NCBI GenBank assembly: GCA_945492935.1
Contig: CALYVE010000036.1
Span: 1 to 9,750, forward strand
From: an uncultured Lachnospiraceae bacterium
GTDB taxonomy: Bacteria; Bacillota; Clostridia; Lachnospirales; Lachnospiraceae
Direction of reading: 5' to 3'
Length of the DNA: 9,750 nucleotides
Shown here: positions 6,553-9,750 of the stretch, one piece after another
How the letters are laid out: each line of letters begins with the position of its first letter
Numbering within the stretch: position 1 is the first letter of the stretch
The notes under the pieces: generated by a model
The model's input: only the letters and a program-made list of their open reading frames with translations
Told to the model about the DNA's origin: nothing
Database searches by the model: none
Made by a program: the position numbers and the translations under genes

Positions 6553-7470
6553 ATGAAACATTTAATTGATCCAACTGATTTAAGTGTAGCAGAGATTGAT
6601 GAAATCATGGAGCTTGCACTTGATATTATTGACCACAAAGATAAATATAACGAGGTTTGTAAGCATAAGAAGCTTGCTACTTTATTTTTTGAACCAAGTA
6701 CCAGAACAAGACTTAGCTTCGAGGCGGCGATGATGGAGTTAGGTGGTAACGTACTTGGTTTTTCTTCTGCCGATTCCTCTTCAGCAACGAAGGGAGAGAG
6801 TGTAGGAGACACTGTTCGTGTTGTAAGCTGTTATGCTGATATTATTGCCATGCGTCATCCGAAGGAGGGTGCACCGCATTTTGCATCCTTTGTATCCGAT
6901 GTGCCGATTATCAATGCAGGTGATGGCGGACACAATCATCCGACGCAGACACTTACGGACTTACTTACAATTCGCAGAGAAAAGGGGCGTCTGAACAATT
7001 TCACAATCGGTCTTTGCGGAGACTTGAAATTTGGACGAACCGTTCATTCCCTGATTAAGGCACTTGCCCGGTATGAAGGGATTAAATTTGTCCTTATCTC
7101 GCCGAAGGAGCTGCGTGTTCCGGATTACATTATCACAGAAGTATTTGAGAAGAATAATATAGAATATAAGGAAGTTTCCACAATGGAAGAGGTTATGGGC
7201 GAACTCGATATCATTTACATGACGAGAGTTCAGAAGGAACGTTTCTTCAACGAGGCTGATTATGTTCGTTTGAAGGATACTTACATTTTAGACCGTGCAA
7301 AGCTGAAGCTTGCAAAAGAAGATTTGTCGATTCTCCATCCGCTCCCACGTGTAAACGAAATTGCCGTAGAGGTTGATGATGACCCGCGTGCCTGCTATTT
7401 CCGACAGGCGTTAAATGGTAAATATGTGCGTATGGCGCTCATTATGACTTTGTTGGGGGTGAAAGCATAA
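6553..7470 (+). CDS. pyrB: Aspartate carbamoyltransferase catalytic subunit
   Basis: The protein is 305 residues, the normal PyrB size. It joins carbamoyl phosphate and aspartate to give carbamoylaspartate, the first committed step of UMP synthesis, in the cytoplasm. Signatures are the phosphate loop FEPSTRTRLSFE (46-57), the mobile-loop Lys80 in SSATKGES, the HPTQ motif (129-132), and ILHPLPR (260-266), the aspartate-type counterpart of the ornithine enzyme's HCLP. A DDDPRACYFRQ stretch (275-285) is also typical. ATG 6553 has AGGAG at 6541-6545; the longer in-frame TTG at 6475 lies inside the promoter and is rejected. The stop is directly followed by pyrI, so the two chains form one operon and presumably one holoenzyme. 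Confidence 0.97.
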   Translation: MKHLIDPTDLSVAEIDEIMELALDIIDHKDKYNEVCKHKKLATLFFEPSTRTRLSFEAAMMELGGNVLGFSSADSSSATKGESVGDTVRVVSCYADIIAMRHPKEGAPHFASFVSDVPIINAGDGGHNHPTQTLTDLLTIRREKGRLNNFTIGLCGDLKFGRTVHSLIKALARYEGIKFVLISPKELRVPDYIITEVFEKNNIEYKEVSTMEEVMGELDIIYMTRVQKERFFNEADYVRLKDTYILDRAKLKLAKEDLSILHPLPRVNEIAVEVDDDPRACYFRQALNGKYVRMALIMTLLGVKA

Positions 7471-7884
7471 ATGAAAATCGATAGTATTCAAAATGGCATC
7501 GTACTTGATCACATTACAGCAGGGAAAGCGTTACAGGTATATAATGATCTTGAGTTGAATAAGCTTGATTGCAGTATTGCAATTTTGCAAAATGTTAAGA
7601 GCAGTAAGATGGGAAAGAAGGATATTCTGAAGATTGATCAGGAATATGACGTAAATCTTGATGTTCTTGGATATATTGATCCGGATATTACTGTAAGTAT
7701 TATTAAGGACGGACAGACAATCGAGAAGAAAAAGCTTGCACTTCCTATGAAGCTTGTCAATGTTAAGAAGTGCAAAAATCCAAGATGTATTACCTCGGTG
7801 GAACAGGGTATTCCTCACATCTTCAAGCTGACAGATGCAAAAAACCGAGTGTATCGTTGTATTTACTGCGAGGCGGATAAGTAA
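7471..7884 (+). CDS. pyrI: Aspartate carbamoyltransferase regulatory subunit
   Basis: The protein is 137 residues, slightly shorter than the E. coli chain (about 153). PyrI has no catalysis; it binds nucleotide effectors and the PyrB trimers. The N-terminal allosteric domain starts with IQNGIVLDHITAGKA (6-20). The C-terminal zinc domain has all four ligands: Cys101 and Cys106 in CKNPRC, and Cys130 and Cys133 in CIYC. ATG 7471 immediately follows the pyrB TAA (7468-7470) with no gap, with a G-rich stretch (GGGGGTG) just upstream inside pyrB as ribosome site. This implies translational coupling and matched subunit supply. No terminator is visible after the stop. Confidence 0.97.
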   Translation: MKIDSIQNGIVLDHITAGKALQVYNDLELNKLDCSIAILQNVKSSKMGKKDILKIDQEYDVNLDVLGYIDPDITVSIIKDGQTIEKKKLALPMKLVNVKKCKNPRCITSVEQGIPHIFKLTDAKNRVYRCIYCEADK

Positions 7885-7913
7885 TCCTGTTTACATAACG
7901 GACAAAAAAATAG

Positions 7914-7941
7914 TTTACATTTTTTTGGAATGTGTTATAAT
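7914..7941 (+). promoter_or_regulatory. Extended -10 sigma-A promoter of murA
   Basis: TTTACA (7914-7919) and a perfect TATAAT (7936-7941) are 16 bases apart. The -10 is preceded by TGT (7933-7935), giving an extended -10. RNA would start near 7948. GTTTACAT occurs twice, at 7889-7896 and 7913-7920. The spacer contains TGGAATGTGT (7926-7935), as in the LCP promoter. Confidence 0.85.
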
Positions 7942-7975
7942 TTATAAGACTATGTATAGTGTCCAGAGGTGTGGA

Positions 7976-9280
7976 ATGGAAAGATATGTAATTAAAGGTG
8001 GCGTGGCCCTGGAAGGAGAAGTAACCATTGCCGGTGCAAAAAATGCGGCTCTTGGTATTCTCGCGGCAGCGGTTCTTACAGATGAGGAATGTATTATTGA
8101 GAACGTTCCAAGTGTTGAGGATACTCGCGTCCTTCTTCGTGCTATTGAGGGTCTCGGTGCCAGAGTAAAATATATAGATGAACACACAGTTTCAATTTGC
8201 GCCGGAACAATTTCGGGCGGAGAGGATTTGCGTGTTGATGATGCGTACATTCGTAAAATTCGGGCGTCATATTATCTGTTAGGAGCTTTGCTTGGAAAGT
8301 ACCGCTATGCCGAGGTCGCATTACCGGGTGGTTGCGATATTGGTTTACGTCCGATTGATCAGCATATCAAGGGCTTTGAAGCGCTTGGTGCAACGGTTGA
8401 TATCGTAAATGGCGGTATGGTTCGCGCGCAGGCAGACCAATTGATTGGACGTCATGTTTACATGGACGTTGTAACAGTAGGTGCTACAATTAATATTATG
8501 CTTGCGGCAGTTCTTGCGGAAGGCAAGACAACAATAGAGAATGCTGCAAAAGAGCCACATATTGTTGACGTGGCAAACTTCCTGAACAGTATGGGTGCCA
8601 ATATCAAGGGTGCCGGAACAGATGTTATTCGTATTCGTGGTGTACAAAAGCTCAAGGGCACAGAATATTCGATTATTCCTGACCAGATTGAGGCGGGTAC
8701 ATTTATGACAATGGCAGCCGCTACAGGCGGAAATGTACTAATTAAGAACGTAATTCCTAAGCATTTGGAGGCAATTTCATCCAAGTTAAATGAAATCGGA
8801 GCACATGTGTTGGAATATGACGATTCTGTTCGGGTTATGGCAGACGGTAGACTGAAGGCTACACAGATTAAGACACTTCCTTACCCTGGTTTTCCGACAG
8901 ATATGCAGCCGCAGATGGCGGTAACGCTTGCATTATCACAGGGAACAAGTATTATTACGGAAAGTATTTTTGAGAATCGTTTTAAGTATGTGAATGAATT
9001 ATCCCGTATGGGTGCACGCATTAAAGTGGAAGGTAACTCAGCGGTTATAAATGGAATAGAATCTTACACAGGTGCCAATTTAGTTGCACCGGACCTGCGT
9101 GCAGGCGCAGCACTTGTGATTGCCGCACTTGCAGCAGAGGGCTTTAGTACAGTAGAAGACATCGAATATATTCTTCGCGGATATGAAGATTTTGATGGAA
9201 AGATACGAGCACTCGGCGGTAAGATAGAGCTTGTAGATTCAGACAAAGAGCTACAGAAATTCAAACTTAGGGTCGGTTAA
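7976..9280 (+). CDS. murA: UDP-N-acetylglucosamine 1-carboxyvinyltransferase
   Basis: The protein is 434 residues. MurA transfers enolpyruvate from phosphoenolpyruvate to UDP-GlcNAc, the first committed step of peptidoglycan synthesis, in the cytoplasm. Seen are IAGAKNAAL (18-26, with the conserved Lys22-Asn23), KIRASYYLLGALL (94-106) and PGGCDIGLRPIDQH (117-130). Cys120 is the active-site cysteine that fosfomycin attacks, so the enzyme is the Cys type rather than the naturally resistant Asp type. ATG 7976 is chosen: AGAGG lies at 7965-7969 and MERYVIKGG is the usual N-terminus. An in-frame ATG at 7952 falls almost on the transcription start and has no ribosome site. Firmicutes often carry two MurA paralogues, and which one this is cannot be decided here. 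It has its own promoter and is not part of the pyr operon. Confidence 0.97.
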   Translation: MERYVIKGGVALEGEVTIAGAKNAALGILAAAVLTDEECIIENVPSVEDTRVLLRAIEGLGARVKYIDEHTVSICAGTISGGEDLRVDDAYIRKIRASYYLLGALLGKYRYAEVALPGGCDIGLRPIDQHIKGFEALGATVDIVNGGMVRAQADQLIGRHVYMDVVTVGATINIMLAAVLAEGKTTIENAAKEPHIVDVANFLNSMGANIKGAGTDVIRIRGVQKLKGTEYSIIPDQIEAGTFMTMAAATGGNVLIKNVIPKHLEAISSKLNEIGAHVLEYDDSVRVMADGRLKATQIKTLPYPGFPTDMQPQMAVTLALSQGTSIITESIFENRFKYVNELSRMGARIKVEGNSAVINGIESYTGANLVAPDLRAGAALVIAALAAEGFSTVEDIEYILRGYEDFDGKIRALGGKIELVDSDKELQKFKLRVG

Positions 9281-9297
9281 CAAAGCGGCCCTTTGTT
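9279..9297 (+). terminator. Possible weak terminator overlapping the murA stop
   Basis: AACAAAG (9279-9285) pairs perfectly with CTTTGTT (9291-9297) around CGGCC, followed by TCATTATTT. The 7-bp stem has only two G-C pairs and the T run is interrupted, so termination is likely leaky. The first bases belong to the murA TAA. Repeat copy 2 starts 9 bases later and could complete termination. Confidence 0.45.
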
Positions 9298-9305
9298 TCA
9301 TTATT

Positions 9306-9377
9306 TACCGCGGCCTTGTGGCGCGGGGGCCTGCCGGCAGTGCAATCAAAAGAATTGCTGATGAAGCAATTCTTTCT
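9306..9377 (+). repeat. 72-bp structured intergenic repeat, copy 2
   Basis: It equals 3-74 except for one base (G at 9329). It has the same folding parts: GC hairpin 9308-9326, palindrome CTGCCGGCAG at 9331-9340, and a perfect 11-bp stem (9349-9359 with 9365-9375, loop GATGA). The differing base lies outside all three stems. It occupies most of the murA-metG gap and ends 33 bp before the metG start codon, so it would be in the metG leader or mark the murA 3' end. Both copies lie on the same strand as the genes beside them. Confidence 0.87.
9349..9375. terminator. Possible bidirectional terminator hairpin inside repeat copy 2
   Basis: The inverted repeat is the same as in copy 1, here 69 bases after the murA stop codon and followed by TTTCTAATTATTAG. 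It could stop murA transcripts. I see no clear promoter between it and metG, so complete termination here would leave metG without an evident promoter; partial read-through is more likely. Confidence 0.4.
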
Positions 9378-9410
9378 AATTATTAGATTAACAGGAGGGG
9401 GAAAAGGGTA

Positions 9411-9750
9411 ATGGCAAAGAAACCGTATTACATTACTACAGCGATTGCTTATACATCAGGTAAACCGCATATCGGAAACACATATGAGATTGTCCTTGCA
9501 GATAGTATTGCAAGATATAAGAGATTTGTCGGTTATGATGTACGTTTCCAGACAGGAACCGATGAGCATGGTCAGAAGATTGAGATTAAAGCATTCGAAA
9601 ATCTTTCAACACCAAAGGAATTTGTAGATGATACATCTGCAGAAATCAAAAGAATTTGGGATTTGATGAATACATCCTATGACAAATTCATCCGTACAAC
9701 CGATGCAGATCATGAGAAGCAGGTTCAGAAGATCTTTAAGCGTCTGTATG
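9411..9750 (+). CDS. metG: Methionyl-tRNA synthetase (5' part, cut by window end)
   Basis: The first 113 codons are present and the frame stays open to the window edge. MetG charges tRNA-Met with methionine using ATP. The N-terminal Rossmann core shows YYITTAIAYTSGKPHIGNTYE (6-26), which holds the class I HIGH signature as HIGN, and TGTDEHGQKI (48-57), a methionine-enzyme hallmark. The later KMSKS motif and C-terminal domains lie beyond the window, so the zinc knuckle and tRNA-binding tail cannot be checked. ATG 9411 has AGGAGG at 9393-9398. No T-box leader is visible in the 130 bases upstream, which are occupied by the weak terminator and repeat copy 2. Confidence 0.96.
   Translation, partial: MAKKPYYITTAIAYTSGKPHIGNTYEIVLADSIARYKRFVGYDVRFQTGTDEHGQKIEIKAFENLSTPKEFVDDTSAEIKRIWDLMNTSYDKFIRTTDADHEKQVQKIFKRLY

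Noticed and set aside
7835..7975. Long N-terminal extension of MurA overlapping pyrI
   Set aside because: The extension covers the promoter and has no resemblance to MurA. ATG 7976 gives the standard N-terminus.
3..9377. The two 72-bp repeats as CRISPR repeats or as att sites bounding a mobile island
   Set aside because: There are only two copies 9.3 kb apart with no spacer array. The DNA between holds essential core genes (metK, pyrB, murA) and no integrase, transposase or relaxase.
9281..9410. T-box leader for metG
   Set aside because: No room for specifier stem and antiterminator, and no TGGN-type T-box sequence ahead of a terminator.

Overview
The window looks like core chromosome of a low-to-moderate GC Firmicute, most likely a Lachnospiraceae-type Clostridium. 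The grounds are strong AGGAGG-type ribosome binding sites, sigma-A promoters with AT-rich flanks, a SAM-I (S-box) riboswitch on metK, a separate zinc-binding pyrI after pyrB, and a Na/Pi cotransporter fused to a PhoU-like tail. The species assignment is inference. All recognised genes lie on the + strand. No tRNA, rRNA, CRISPR array, transposase or phage gene is visible.

Layout: (1) 1-217, one copy of a 72-bp GC-rich/AT-hairpin repeat, then a sigma-A promoter. (2) 218-1762, an LCP-family (LytR-CpsA-Psr) cell-wall ligase with three N-terminal membrane segments and a CpsA-like accessory domain. (3) 1831-3486, a Na/phosphate cotransporter with PhoU-like C-terminus. (4) 3509-3730, promoter, SAM-I riboswitch, antiterminator and intrinsic terminator. 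(5) 3784-5926, metK followed 19 bp later by a divergent ornithine-carbamoyltransferase-family gene. (6) 5993-6478, a small three-TM protein of unknown function. (7) 6475-7884, promoter plus pyrB and pyrI (aspartate transcarbamoylase catalytic and regulatory chains). (8) 7914-9297, promoter, murA and a possible weak terminator. (9) 9306-9377, the second copy of the 72-bp repeat. (10) 9411-9750, the 5' end of metG, cut by the window edge.

How the genes work together: metK makes SAM and is switched by SAM through transcription attenuation. The carbamoyltransferase-like gene has no visible promoter of its own and should fall under the same switch. pyrB and pyrI make the committed step of pyrimidine synthesis. 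murA makes the first peptidoglycan-specific intermediate, while the LCP protein attaches polymers to the finished wall. The murA and LCP promoters share a 10-base spacer word, a possible but unproven regulatory link.

The most unusual items are: (a) the near-identical 72-bp structured repeat, present 9.3 kb apart upstream of two unrelated genes; and (b) the carbamoyltransferase-family protein, whose three signature motifs are altered (STRTF, DTWVDME, HDMP). This suggests a substrate other than ornithine, in a SAM-controlled operon.
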